NCBI GenBank assembly: GCA_050248915.1
Contig: JBFWRL010000005.1
Span: 20,171-84,170, forward strand
From: GCA-2770975 sp050248915
GTDB lineage: Bacteria; Cyanobacteriota; Sericytochromatia; UBA7694
Reading direction: 5' to 3'
Length of the DNA: 64,000 nucleotides
The notes under the pieces are model-generated. The model was given only the letters and a program-made list of their open reading frames with translations. It was not told the origin of the DNA and made no database searches. Positions 34,663-43,987 of the stretch are shown one piece after another. The translations under genes were made by a program, and so were the position numbers. How positions within the stretch are numbered: position 1 is the stretch's first letter; each line of letters begins with the position of its first letter.

Positions 34663-37083
34663 TCATTTTTTACCCGCCAAGAACTGACTCACCTGGGTTA
34701 AATAGCTTTCTAATTCCACGATAAAGCTGTAAATTTTTTCTTTTTCAGCTTTGTGGCCTGCCTCTTGAATTTTTTCGCCCAATGCCGTCAATCGGGGAAA
34801 ACCATAAGCAGTACCACTGCCTTTCATGCTGTGCCCCAAACGCCCAAGCTCTTTAAAGTTTTGCAGTTCCAAAAACTGTTTTAACTCTTTGACATCTTTC
34901 TGCCTGTTTTCAATAAACTGCGGCATCAATTCGGCGATGTCAGGGTCGACATCTTGGATCTCCAATTCGGCTTCTGTCAGAGGCTTGGGATGTGAAGGTT
35001 CGGGATCACCTGCCCCCGCAGCGGTGGCAACACAGGAGAGGAAATCAAGGGTATCGAGCAACTCCTGCTTGCGGATCGGCTTGGTGAGATAAAGATTGCT
35101 CCCAGCCGCCAAAATAGCATCGCGTACACTGGTCAGTGCATCTGCCGTCAAAGCAACAATTGGCACAGGCTTTCGCCCTTGGGATTGCTCCCATTCACGA
35201 ATTTTACGGGTGGCTGTATATCCATCCATAATGGGCATTTGAATATCCATCAAGACCAGATCAAACGGATGCGTGGTAAAGAGGTTTACAGCCTCTTCGC
35301 CATTGTGGGCGTCACTGATCTTATACTGCGTTCCCTTCAGATACATATGCACCAAAAGCCGGTTATCGGGCGAGTCTTCCACCAACAGCAGACGCATAGG
35401 CCGACTGGGCCCCCCCATAAATGCGGCAGGGGGCTTGGGTAAACCCTGTCGAGTCGGGGCCGCGCGCACGTTGCCTTCTCCGGTCTTAAAGCGCAGGGTA
35501 CAGGAAAAAGTACTGCCCTGCCCCGGTGAACTTTCAACCCAGATATGTCCCCGAAACAACTCGACCAGGCGGCGTGTAATCGCCAAACCCAAACCTGTTC
35601 CCCCATAGCGGCGGGTGGTGGATGAATCGGCCTGGCGGAAACTCTCAAAAATCCGAGATTGCTGCTCAGGAGAAATCCCCACCCCCGTGTCCCTGACCGA
35701 AACCATCAAACAAATCTCTTCGTCGCGAGAAAGCGTCTGATAATCATAAACCTCAACCGTTACGCCACCCTTCGACGTAAACTTCATCGCATTCCCAATC
35801 AAATTCATTAAAATCTGACGAAAGCGACCAGGGTCTCCCGTAATTTGATCCGGCAGACTGTCGGCAATCTGACAGCGCAAAGTGAGACCTTTGGTTTGGG
35901 CCTGCTTTTCAAACATGGCCAAAATACCATTGACAATGGGCCGAAAGCGGAATGTTTGATCTTCAAGCGTAAATTTTCCGGATTCAATGCGAGACAAATC
36001 CAAGACATCATTGATCAAATTGAGCAAAGTACTGCTGGCATTTTTACAGACATTCAAATACTTATCTTGATCCGATGTCAGTGAGGTTTCGGCCAGCAGA
36101 TCCAACATGCCCATCATGGCATTTAAGGGGGTGCGGATTTCATGACTGATGGTGGCCAAAAATTCAGATTTGGCCCGAGAGGCCTGCAAGGCCTGATCAC
36201 GGGCCTGCTGTAATTCTGACTCAGCCATTTTACTTTGGGTAATATCTGAGGCATAGATATTGACATAATCGTATTCTTGCACCGGGACAAAATAAAAATG
36301 AAAATAGCGGTTATCGAGCTGTATTTCACTTTCACGGGTACTCTGGCCAGTGAGAGCTTCCAACAAAGGGCCTTGCCAAGGCTCAGGAAAAGCCTGTCCT
36401 ACTTCACAATTCCAATAATTCAACAATTGCTGGCCACTGGCATTGGCGTAGAGCAAAAGCGCATCCCGGTCAACCCGAAAGACGGGGTTGGGGTTTTCTG
36501 CAGGGAAACGGGATAAATTAGACAATGCCGCCGCTTCTTGATGGTAACGGGTAATATCCCGATAGACCCAAAAATGGCCAAGGTAATGACCTTCTTCTAA
36601 AATGGGCAGATAATCCCGTTCAAAGACGCGGCCATCCAAAAGTTTGAGCGTTTCACTTAAGACCGGCTGGCGCTTATACAAATGGCTTTGAATGCGTCCC
36701 AAAAACTCGTCAGCATCGCTAAAAAGAACAGAAAAAGTAGTTGAAAGTTGTCCACTATCTGTTCCAATCAAACTTTCAGACGGAGCTTCGAGGCCAAAAA
36801 TCTGACAGAAATAGGGATTGGTGATCACGACCCTGCGTTGGGCATCTTCGACCAAAACCCCTGCCTGCAAATAACGCACCAAAATTTCCAGTCGGGCATC
36901 CAATGGACGTTGCAAAACAGTGCTCTCGGTGGGGCTTAAAAAATCTGGTATTCCCTGTTCTGGTTCGAGGGGTTCTGACGCCAAAGGCAAACCCGACATT
37001 TCAGCGGGAGACAAGGCAACACGCTCTTGGCGTTGCTCTTCTTCTGATTCATTAAAAAGTTCTGCAAAAGAATCCAAACTCAT
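34663..37083 (-). CDS. Hybrid histidine kinase with PAS, receiver and HPt domains
   Basis: The 806 residues have an acidic start, two PAS-like domains (about 65-180 and 190-285), a HisKA domain with His314 in 'ATISHEIRTPL', a HATPase_c domain ('NLIGNAMKFTS', 'DTGVGI', 'GGTGLGLAI'), a receiver with Asp613 in 'LVLMDIQMP', and a C-terminal HPt domain with His751 in 'GHSMKGSGTAYG'. There is no membrane helix, so it senses a cytoplasmic signal. This is a full BarA/ArcB-like relay whose output should be a separate receiver; the receiver protein at 29778 is the nearest candidate. Confidence 0.95.
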   Translation of the reverse strand: MSLDSFAELFNESEEEQRQERVALSPAEMSGLPLASEPLEPEQGIPDFLSPTESTVLQRPLDARLEILVRYLQAGVLVEDAQRRVVITNPYFCQIFGLEAPSESLIGTDSGQLSTTFSVLFSDADEFLGRIQSHLYKRQPVLSETLKLLDGRVFERDYLPILEEGHYLGHFWVYRDITRYHQEAAALSNLSRFPAENPNPVFRVDRDALLLYANASGQQLLNYWNCEVGQAFPEPWQGPLLEALTGQSTRESEIQLDNRYFHFYFVPVQEYDYVNIYASDITQSKMAESELQQARDQALQASRAKSEFLATISHEIRTPLNAMMGMLDLLAETSLTSDQDKYLNVCKNASSTLLNLINDVLDLSRIESGKFTLEDQTFRFRPIVNGILAMFEKQAQTKGLTLRCQIADSLPDQITGDPGRFRQILMNLIGNAMKFTSKGGVTVEVYDYQTLSRDEEICLMVSVRDTGVGISPEQQSRIFESFRQADSSTTRRYGGTGLGLAITRRLVELFRGHIWVESSPGQGSTFSCTLRFKTGEGNVRAAPTRQGLPKPPAAFMGGPSRPMRLLLVEDSPDNRLLVHMYLKGTQYKISDAHNGEEAVNLFTTHPFDLVLMDIQMPIMDGYTATRKIREWEQSQGRKPVPIVALTADALTSVRDAILAAGSNLYLTKPIRKQELLDTLDFLSCVATAAGAGDPEPSHPKPLTEAELEIQDVDPDIAELMPQFIENRQKDVKELKQFLELQNFKELGRLGHSMKGSGTAYGFPRLTALGEKIQEAGHKAEKEKIYSFIVELESYLTQVSQFLAGKK

Positions 37084-37121
37084 GTTGTTTATGGTATCAC
37101 AGGTTGGGGTTGAGACTTAAC

Positions 37122-37130
37122 TGCTATAAT
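37122..37130 (+). promoter_or_regulatory. Extended -10 promoter of the coiled-coil gene
   Basis: TGCTATAAT is TGn plus a perfect TATAAT. The predicted start near 37137 leaves a 26-base leader before the ATG at 37163. It lies in the 79-base divergent region shared with the hybrid kinase gene. Confidence 0.6.
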
Positions 37131-37162
37131 AACTGCATCAAGCACTTTTGGCGGTAACGCTT

Positions 37163-39100
37163 ATGCCTGTTCTCCTCCGTGCTCTGCTCAGCTTTTTGGC
37201 TCCGGCTCTGCTGGTCTTTGCAGGTTTCACAGGTTGGTATAGCTGGCAATTTCAAGACACAAGTGCCCAACCCCAGGTGCGTATCAAGGCCCTCTTGCCC
37301 CAAATTTCCCGAGCAATCGCCAATGAAACCCCCGAACAATTGCACCTCCTTTTAAAGCCCTTGCCTTTTCAAATCGTGATCACGGATTCAGAAGGACAGA
37401 TACTTTCAAGCAATTTAAAAGGCCCCAAAAGCGGCCTCACAGCCGCACAAGAAGCATTAAAAGCCCGTGATTTTAATGCCGAAATGCGCACCCCCGATGG
37501 TTTGGGCCGCATTTATTTTAGTCAAAATCAAGGATTTTGGCATCCTATATTAATTTTTCCACTTATATTCAGCATATTAATGGGTTTTTTAAGCTCTTTT
37601 TGGGATTATTTCAACAACAGACAGACAGAAGAAGCTGTGGGCGAAATTCGCATATTGACCCGCGAAAACACACTCAAACCGACTTTTGAAGATAAATCTG
37701 AGGAACAAAAAAAAGAGCGCGAGCGCCTGCTTGGTAAAATCACTTCGTTGCAAAAACAACTGGATATCACCGAACACCGCTTGGAGCAAACCCGGTTAAA
37801 TTTGCATCAAACACAGCTCAAATTGGGTGAACAAGATGCCGGTGAAGCCAGAGAAAGGGTCCACGTATTAGAAGATGAGTTGAAACACAGCCAACAAAAA
37901 ATCAAACGCCTCCAAGAAACCGTGCAGCTCCAAACAGAGATGGAATACCACCTGCGTGAAAAACAAGAAAAAGCGGAAAAAGAACAACAGGCGTTAAAAC
38001 AACTGCTGCGCGAGCGCGAAACTGAATTGGGCAAGCTGGAGAAAGCGCAGCATCAACTGAGTGCATCCTTGAGTCAAAGCCAAGTATCTGAGAAAGATAA
38101 ATCCCGACAATTGGCAGAGCTCAACCAACGTCTGTTGGAATTGGAAGACATCAACCGCCAAGTTTACGAAGCCTATCAAGAAATTGAAAAGCTGCGAAAA
38201 TCCGAATTGGAATTGATGCGCCGGGAGGAAATTTGGCAAAAAGACAAACAAAAATTACTGGGGTTGCTCAGCGAGCGGGAACAATTATTGCAAGAGACCC
38301 GCGAGCGGCTCAGCCTCAACCGCCAAAAACTGCGCGAGCTCTCAATTGCCTATAAACAACAACTCGAGATCGGGCAAAACAATCCGGCAGATCTGAGTGA
38401 AGCCCATGATCTGATCCGGCATCTGATCTCAGACAAAGACGAGGTCGAGCGAGAAAATGCCCATCTACAGGTAGAACTCTCAGACAAAAGCTCTGAGATC
38501 AATCGCTTGCGCAAGGAACTGGAAACCCGTGCCCAGCACCTGCAGGAATCCGATCACCGCCTGCAAGAAATGGAAAAAGAGCTCAAAAAACTCCGTTTGG
38601 AACTGGAGTTAGTGGGTGACACGCTCTCAGATAAATTGCTCGATCTCGATCGTTTGAGCAGCACCCACAGCGAAGACAGTTTGGCTTTGGCCAGCCTGAT
38701 GCAAGAGCGTGACATTCTTAAACAAAGTCTTTTGGACACAGAAAACCAAATGCAACAGCTGCAAGAAGACAAAGCGTACCTGCTATTTGAAAAAGAGACC
38801 TTGGCAGAAAAACTCGAAAAAATCGACATTCAGGATTACGAGCTGCAAATCGAACAGCTAAAACAATCACTGCAGGTCGTTGGCGCTCAACAACAGCGAA
38901 AACAAGAGGCCCTCAACAGCCTGAAAGAGAAGCTACAACAGGGCGCTGAACTCTATGAAAAGCTCAAACGCCACGTTGAAAAGAAAGAGCGTCAAATTGA
39001 CCAACTCAAGGAAGATCTCACCCGAAAGGAGTCGATTATTCATCTGCTTGAACAAAAGCTCGAAAAAGCAGGAATCATCGACCCAGCTGGGAATTATTAA
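37163..39100 (+). CDS. Membrane-anchored long coiled-coil protein
   Basis: The 645 residues have two membrane helices (about 5-25 and 128-150) enclosing a small extracytoplasmic domain of about 100 residues ('PFQIVITDSEGQILSSNL' is PAS/Cache-like), then about 490 residues of continuous, highly charged coiled coil facing the cytoplasm. The coil is rich in Leu, Glu, Gln and Lys heptads. A small external sensor joined to a long cytoplasmic coil without an enzymatic domain suggests a scaffold or polarity factor. A TTG at 37148 would add 5 residues. It is divergent from the hybrid kinase and overlaps the nrdA end by 4 bases. Confidence 0.75.
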   Translation: MPVLLRALLSFLAPALLVFAGFTGWYSWQFQDTSAQPQVRIKALLPQISRAIANETPEQLHLLLKPLPFQIVITDSEGQILSSNLKGPKSGLTAAQEALKARDFNAEMRTPDGLGRIYFSQNQGFWHPILIFPLIFSILMGFLSSFWDYFNNRQTEEAVGEIRILTRENTLKPTFEDKSEEQKKERERLLGKITSLQKQLDITEHRLEQTRLNLHQTQLKLGEQDAGEARERVHVLEDELKHSQQKIKRLQETVQLQTEMEYHLREKQEKAEKEQQALKQLLRERETELGKLEKAQHQLSASLSQSQVSEKDKSRQLAELNQRLLELEDINRQVYEAYQEIEKLRKSELELMRREEIWQKDKQKLLGLLSEREQLLQETRERLSLNRQKLRELSIAYKQQLEIGQNNPADLSEAHDLIRHLISDKDEVERENAHLQVELSDKSSEINRLRKELETRAQHLQESDHRLQEMEKELKKLRLELELVGDTLSDKLLDLDRLSSTHSEDSLALASLMQERDILKQSLLDTENQMQQLQEDKAYLLFEKETLAEKLEKIDIQDYELQIEQLKQSLQVVGAQQQRKQEALNSLKEKLQQGAELYEKLKRHVEKKERQIDQLKEDLTRKESIIHLLEQKLEKAGIIDPAGNY

Positions 39101-41493
39101 CCGCTGCAGGCCTCACAGGCTTCCGGGTTATCGAGGGAACAGGCAATCCCCTCCGCACTCATCGCCAAAACAGGCACAGGTGCTGAAGCAGAGCTAACCG
39201 TCGCAGGGACCTTTTCTGGCGTGGCCACAGGATCCAAGGTGAATTTAATGGCATCAGCCGCCGCCTTGGTGCGCAGGTAATACATGCCCGTTTTAAGGCC
39301 CTTTTTCCAACCATAAAAATGCATGGAGGTCAGTTTGGCATAGGTCGGATTTTCCATAAACAGATTGAGTGACTGAGACTGACAAATAAAGGCACCGCGA
39401 TCAGCCGCCATATCAATCAAGGTACGCTGCTTGATTTCCCAGACCGTTTTGTAAATGTCTTTGATATGCTGCGGAATTTCATCAATATTCTGAACAGAGC
39501 CATTGCTGGCAATGATCTTATTTTTGAGGGCGTCGCTCCAAAGTCCGAGATCCACCAAATCGCGCAAGAGATGTTTATTGACCACAATAAACTCACCCGA
39601 GAGCACCCGACGGGTATAAATATTGGAGGTATAGGGTTCAAAGCACTCGTTATTTCCCAAGATCTGCGAAGTCGAAGCGGTGGGCATGGGGGCCACCAAA
39701 AGTGAATTGCGCAGACCATGGGCCTGGATTTTCTGTTTGAGTTCGCTCCAATTCCAGCGCGAAGTGGGCTCAACGCCCCAGAGGTCAAATTGCAATTTGC
39801 CCTGAGAAGCCGGAGAACCGGCAAAGGTCGAATAAGGGCCTTCCACTTGAGCCAACTCAGTAGAGGCAGAGCAGGCGGCAAAATAAATCGTTTCAAAAAT
39901 CTCGCGATTTAAGGCCTTGGCCTCTTCTGAATCAAAGGGCATACGCAACATAATAAAGACATCTGCCAACCCCTGAACACCTAAGCCAATGGGGCGGTGA
40001 CGCATATTTGAGTTGCGGGCCTCTTCAACGGGATAATAATTGAGATCAATGATTCTGTTTAAGTTGCGGGTCACCACCTGGGTCACCTCAAACAGTTTTT
40101 GATGGTCAAATTGGCCATCAACCACATATTTCGGCAAAGCCAATGAGGCCAAATTACAGACCGCCACCTCATCAGGGGCGGTGTATTCGATGATTTCTGT
40201 ACAGAGGTTGCTGGATTTGATTGTGCCGAGATTTTGTTGATTGCTCTTGCGGTTACAGGCATCTTTGTAGAGCATATAGGGATTGCCCGTTTCGATCTGG
40301 GCATCCAGAATGGCGGTCCAGACATCGCGGGCCTTGAGGGTTTTGCGGGCACGACCTTCACGCTCATAACGGGTATAAAGTGTTTCAAAGGTCTCGCCCC
40401 AAGAATCTGCCAAGCCAGGTGCCTCATTTGGGCAAAAGAGCGACCAAGTCCCCTCTTCTTCGACCCGCTGCATAAACAGATCGGGCATCCAGAGAGCGTA
40501 AAACAGATCGCGGGCCCGTGCTTCTTCTTTGCCATGGTTTTTGCGCAGCTCTAAAAAATCCATGATATCGGCATGCCAGGGCTCTAAATAAACAGCAAAA
40601 GCCCCTTTGCGTTTGCCACCGCCCTGATCAACATAGCGTGCGGTATCGTTATAGACCCGCAGCATGGGAACAATGCCATTGCTGGTGCCATTGGTACCAC
40701 TGATATACGAGCCCGTGGCGCGAATATTGTGAATACTCAGGCCAATCCCCCCCGCAGACTGAGAGATTTTGGCGCAGGTTTTGAGGGTATCGTAAATACC
40801 ATCAATGCTGTCGTCTTTCATGCTGATCAAAAAGCAAGAAGACATCTGTGGTTTGGGTGTAGAGGCATTAAACAGGGTGGGCGTGGCATGGGTAAACCAA
40901 CGCTCAGAGAGCAGATCGTAAGTTTCGATAACGGCAGGGATATTTTCACGGTGAATCCCAACGGCAACACGCATCAACATATGCTGGGGACGCTCAACAA
41001 TTTTGTCGTGCAACTTGAGCAAATAAGAGCGTTCAAGGGTTTTAAAACCAAAGAAATCAAGCAAAAAATCGCGATCATGAATAATCGCCGAATCCAGTTC
41101 TTGGGCATTTTCTTGAATGATCTTATAGACTTCATTCGAAATTAAAGCCGCGCTGTGACCCGTTTTGGGATCAACGTATTCATAAAGGTCGCGCATGGTC
41201 TCAGAAAAAGATTTTTTGGTGGTCTTGTGCAGATTAGAAACCCCAATCCGCGCAGCCAAAAGTGCATAGTCCGGATGTTTGGTTGTCAGAGTAGCGGCAA
41301 TTTCAGCAGCTAAATTGTCCAGCTCCAAAGTGGTGACCCCATCGTAGAGGCCTTCAATCACCTTCATGGCAATCCGCACCGAATCCACATGGGCCTGATC
41401 CAGACCATAACAGAGTTTCTGAATCCGGGAGGTGATTTTATCAAATTTAACGGCTTCCTGGCGACCGTCACGCTTTACTACAAACATCGGCAC
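39097..41493 (-). CDS. nrdA: Ribonucleoside-diphosphate reductase, class I alpha subunit
   Basis: This makes deoxyribonucleotides. The 798 residues start with an ATP-cone ('VVKRDGRQEAVKFDKITSRIQKL'), the overall-activity site. The catalytic barrel has 'ATPTLFNASTPKPQMSSCFLISM', 'NLCTEI', 'VCNLASLAL' and 'LVAPMPTASTSQILGNNECFEP'. The C-terminal tail ends 'CEACSG' with the redox Cys pair used to recycle the active site. The sequence is of the eukaryote-like class I type. It follows nrdB on the same strand, with 88 bases between. Confidence 0.97.
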   Translation of the reverse strand: MPMFVVKRDGRQEAVKFDKITSRIQKLCYGLDQAHVDSVRIAMKVIEGLYDGVTTLELDNLAAEIAATLTTKHPDYALLAARIGVSNLHKTTKKSFSETMRDLYEYVDPKTGHSAALISNEVYKIIQENAQELDSAIIHDRDFLLDFFGFKTLERSYLLKLHDKIVERPQHMLMRVAVGIHRENIPAVIETYDLLSERWFTHATPTLFNASTPKPQMSSCFLISMKDDSIDGIYDTLKTCAKISQSAGGIGLSIHNIRATGSYISGTNGTSNGIVPMLRVYNDTARYVDQGGGKRKGAFAVYLEPWHADIMDFLELRKNHGKEEARARDLFYALWMPDLFMQRVEEEGTWSLFCPNEAPGLADSWGETFETLYTRYEREGRARKTLKARDVWTAILDAQIETGNPYMLYKDACNRKSNQQNLGTIKSSNLCTEIIEYTAPDEVAVCNLASLALPKYVVDGQFDHQKLFEVTQVVTRNLNRIIDLNYYPVEEARNSNMRHRPIGLGVQGLADVFIMLRMPFDSEEAKALNREIFETIYFAACSASTELAQVEGPYSTFAGSPASQGKLQFDLWGVEPTSRWNWSELKQKIQAHGLRNSLLVAPMPTASTSQILGNNECFEPYTSNIYTRRVLSGEFIVVNKHLLRDLVDLGLWSDALKNKIIASNGSVQNIDEIPQHIKDIYKTVWEIKQRTLIDMAADRGAFICQSQSLNLFMENPTYAKLTSMHFYGWKKGLKTGMYYLRTKAAADAIKFTLDPVATPEKVPATVSSASAPVPVLAMSAEGIACSLDNPEACEACSG

Positions 41494-41581
41494 AAACCCT
41501 TTTCTTCAAACATTCTTTAATTCGGCTCCTGATCAAGCCACATATCAGTTAAAGCGCGCGGGCTTTAACGCGGATCATCAC

Positions 41582-42589
41582 TTAAAAATCTTCATCTAAA
41601 CTAAAGACATTGTCATCTTTTTGACTGCTAACCGTATTCATCACACCCGACTTTTGGTATTCAGAGACCCGTTTTTCAAAGAAATTGGTTTTTCCTTGCA
41701 AAGAGATCATCTCCATAAAATCAAAGGGATTGGTCACATTGTAAAGTTTGTTGCAGCCCAAAGAAACCAAGAGCCGATCCGCCACAAACTCAATATATTG
41801 GCTCATCATATTGGCATTCATACCAATCAATTTCACCGGCAATGCATCAGTCACAAATTCTTGCTCAATCGCGACAGCCTCCGAGATAATGGCGGTGACT
41901 TGTTCTGACGAAAGTTTGTGCTCCAATTGAGAATAAAGCAGACAGGCAAAATCCGTGTGCATGCCCTCATCACGGGAGATCAATTCATTTGAAAAACTCA
42001 AACCGGGCATCAGGCCACGCTTTTTCAACCAAAAAATCGAACAAAAGCTGCCTGAAAAGAAAATGCCTTCAACAGCGGCAAAAGCAATCAAACGCTCAGC
42101 AAAAGAACCCCGTTCAATCCAACGCAAAGCCCAATCTGCTTTGCGCATCACACAGGGCAGAGTCTCGATCGCGTGAAAGAGATGGTTTTTTTCATTGACG
42201 TCTTTAATATACGTATCGATCAAAAGGGAATAGGTTTCCGAATGAATATTTTCCATCATGATCTGAAAACCGTAAAAGCACCGGGCCTCAGGATATTGCA
42301 CTTCACGCATGAAGTTGACCGCTAGGTTTTCATTGACAATTCCGTCACTGGCAGCAAAGAAAGCCAGCACATGTTTGACAAAGTGCCGTTCATCGTCATT
42401 GAGACGGTATTCCCAATCCTGCTGATCACTGGAAAGATCGATTTCTTCGGTGGTCCAGAAACTGGCCTCGGCTTTTTTGTACATCTCCCAAATTTCGCGG
42501 TGTTTAATTGGGAAAAGCACGAAGCGCTGTTTGTTTTCTGAGAGAATGGGTTCTTGCATCTTTTTGGTATCGCTGGTAAGCATCAACAT
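41582..42589 (-). CDS. nrdB: Ribonucleoside-diphosphate reductase, class I beta subunit
   Basis: The beta subunit holds the di-iron/tyrosyl radical cofactor. The 335 residues contain 'FFAASDGIVNENL' (Asp ligand), 'ENIHSETYSLL' (Glu and His ligands and the radical Tyr), 'VEGIFFSGSFC' (Glu) and 'ISRDEGMHTDFA' (Glu, His). All metal ligands and the Tyr are there, so it is class Ia/b rather than the Tyr-less class Ic. The C-terminus 'FSLDEDF' is the tail that docks onto NrdA. The start is not well fixed: no ribosome site is seen near the first ATG. Confidence 0.97.
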   Translation of the reverse strand: MLMLTSDTKKMQEPILSENKQRFVLFPIKHREIWEMYKKAEASFWTTEEIDLSSDQQDWEYRLNDDERHFVKHVLAFFAASDGIVNENLAVNFMREVQYPEARCFYGFQIMMENIHSETYSLLIDTYIKDVNEKNHLFHAIETLPCVMRKADWALRWIERGSFAERLIAFAAVEGIFFSGSFCSIFWLKKRGLMPGLSFSNELISRDEGMHTDFACLLYSQLEHKLSSEQVTAIISEAVAIEQEFVTDALPVKLIGMNANMMSQYIEFVADRLLVSLGCNKLYNVTNPFDFMEMISLQGKTNFFEKRVSEYQKSGVMNTVSSQKDDNVFSLDEDF

Positions 42590-42674
42590 CTGTCGTTTCT
42601 ATATCCTGTCTTGCGTTTGAGGTGTGATCAATGGGTTTGCGGCAGACTGGAAGTGGTGATTTGGGGCATTTTCG

Positions 42675-42700
42675 ATGCCTGTTCCAATTGTAACAGGCAT
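42675..42700. promoter_or_regulatory. Perfect palindrome in the nrdB leader (candidate operator)
   Basis: ATGCCTGTT and AACAGGCAT are perfect inverted copies around an 8-base centre. It lies just downstream of a predicted nrdB promoter. The inner CTGT...ACAG resembles an E. coli LexA box, but the spacing is 10 rather than 8. It does not match the NrdR box. Confidence 0.65.
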
Positions 42701-42710
42701 TACACACCGA

Positions 42711-42741
42711 GTCATACCGGGTAAATCTTAAGTTTTGTCAA
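42711..42741 (-). promoter_or_regulatory. Candidate nrdB promoter
   Basis: On the minus strand a perfect TTGACA (42741-42736) is followed, 19 bases on, by TATGAC (42716-42711). The spacer is longer than the usual 17. The predicted start, near 42704, places the palindrome at about +4 to +29. Confidence 0.45.
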
Positions 42742-43187
42742 CCGTCCAAGGGGGGGGGCCTCAGCCCCAAAACAAAGCATGGAAGTGGCTGAATCGCTTC
42801 CATTTTCGCCCCAAAACCATGCAGCCCACTCATAAAATAGCTCCTTGAAGACATTGAAAAAGGGACAAAAAAAGCCATTTTTCTATATTCTGGCAATTAC
42901 AGCCGTCGTTCCAGCCGCATCGCAACCCTGTATGTCATGCTTCATTTTAGCGTATGCCCACAGAAGTAGCAATCACTGATTTTAAATACAAAAAAGAAAT
43001 AAATAAACAAAATTCGACATATATTAAATATTAAATGTATCAATCTATTTTTTAGATTAATTTTCTTTGCTTAATTTCAATAGAAAGCGTATAAAAAACA
43101 CAATTAAAGGAGCAATTGGCCTTTTGCTGGCAGAACGCAACAAACCCAAGGAAAGGGGCGGGGATGGTTTTTTTTGATCATTTCTGA
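42742..43187. other. Gene-free region between nrdB and tatC
   Basis: About 450 bases. It holds a run of nine Gs at 42750-42758 next to a short hairpin (GGGGC...GCCCC), inverted copies of TGGAAG/CTTCCA and GCATGG/CCATGC at 42779-42833, an AT-rich stretch (about 42990-43095), and a directly repeated 10-mer TGATCATTTC at 43178-43197 after the tatC stop. No convincing protein gene. A structured RNA on the minus strand is possible but not shown. Confidence 0.5.
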
Positions 43188-43985
43188 TCATTTCTCCGAA
43201 TCTGCAGTCACCACAGCGTTTGGTTCAGATTGCGTATACAGGGTCTCATTCTGAGGCGGTTTTTTACGCATTTTTTCAGCAAGTCCCATCAAACCCAACC
43301 CCAGTTCAAACAGAAAGATCAAGGTTCCCCCCAAAAGGGACTGGGTCAACATATCCACAGAAGGGGTGATCACAGCGGCAACCACAAAACTACCAAAATA
43401 AACCATTCTACGCTGGGCCTTGAGTTGGGCCTGCTGCACTACTCCCAACATGGCCAAAAGCAACATCAGGATGGGAACTTGAAAAAGCAGCCCTGTGCCA
43501 AAAAGCAAGGTACTGGCAAAATCAATATAACGGCCAATCGACAACATGGGCTGAATGCCCGGCGGCGTAAAACCAATCAGAAAACGCACCCCCAGCGGCA
43601 AGAGCGTGAAATAGGCAAACGATACCCCCAAAACAAACAGCCCATAGCTGGCCATTAAGACAGGAATCAATAAGAAACGCTGGGCACGGGTAAAGGCTGG
43701 CCCAATAAACCAGAAGATTTCACGCAATATAATTGGCATAGCCACAAACAACCCCATCAGAATGGAGAGACGCAAAACAGCACTTAAGCCTTCTGCTGGA
43801 GCAACAATCACAAAATTAACCCCTGGTACTTGGGCCATCAGGGTTTTGAGGAACCAACTGTGATAATAAAACCCCGCCCCTGCGCCCAAAATAATGGCAA
43901 AGACAGAAATGACCAAAGCCCGACGCAATTCAGAAAGATGGTCAACAAAGCTCATTTCACGCAGTTCATTGGGCGGGACAGACAT
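43188..43985 (-). CDS. tatC: Sec-independent protein translocase TatC
   Basis: TatC recognises twin-arginine signal peptides and, with TatA, moves folded proteins across the inner membrane. The 265 residues begin 'MSFVDHLSELRRALVISVFAII', the family N-terminal motif, and have six hydrophobic helices; 'FYYHSWFLKTL', 'FVIVAPAEGLSAVLRLSILMG' and 'FLIGFTPPGIQPMLSIGRYIDF' are typical. No tatA gene is in the window. It starts 2 bases after the methyltransferase gene, so the two are co-transcribed. Confidence 0.97.
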   Translation of the reverse strand: MSVPPNELREMSFVDHLSELRRALVISVFAIILGAGAGFYYHSWFLKTLMAQVPGVNFVIVAPAEGLSAVLRLSILMGLFVAMPIILREIFWFIGPAFTRAQRFLLIPVLMASYGLFVLGVSFAYFTLLPLGVRFLIGFTPPGIQPMLSIGRYIDFASTLLFGTGLLFQVPILMLLLAMLGVVQQAQLKAQRRMVYFGSFVVAAVITPSVDMLTQSLLGGTLIFLFELGLGLMGLAEKMRKKPPQNETLYTQSEPNAVVTADSEK

Positions 43986-43987
43986 GT

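Noticed and set aside
42738..42833. 31-residue frame with AAGGAG upstream of the nrdB promoter
   Set aside because: The product is composed of a proline run from the nine-C tract and has no protein-like pattern; it also runs into the -35 box.
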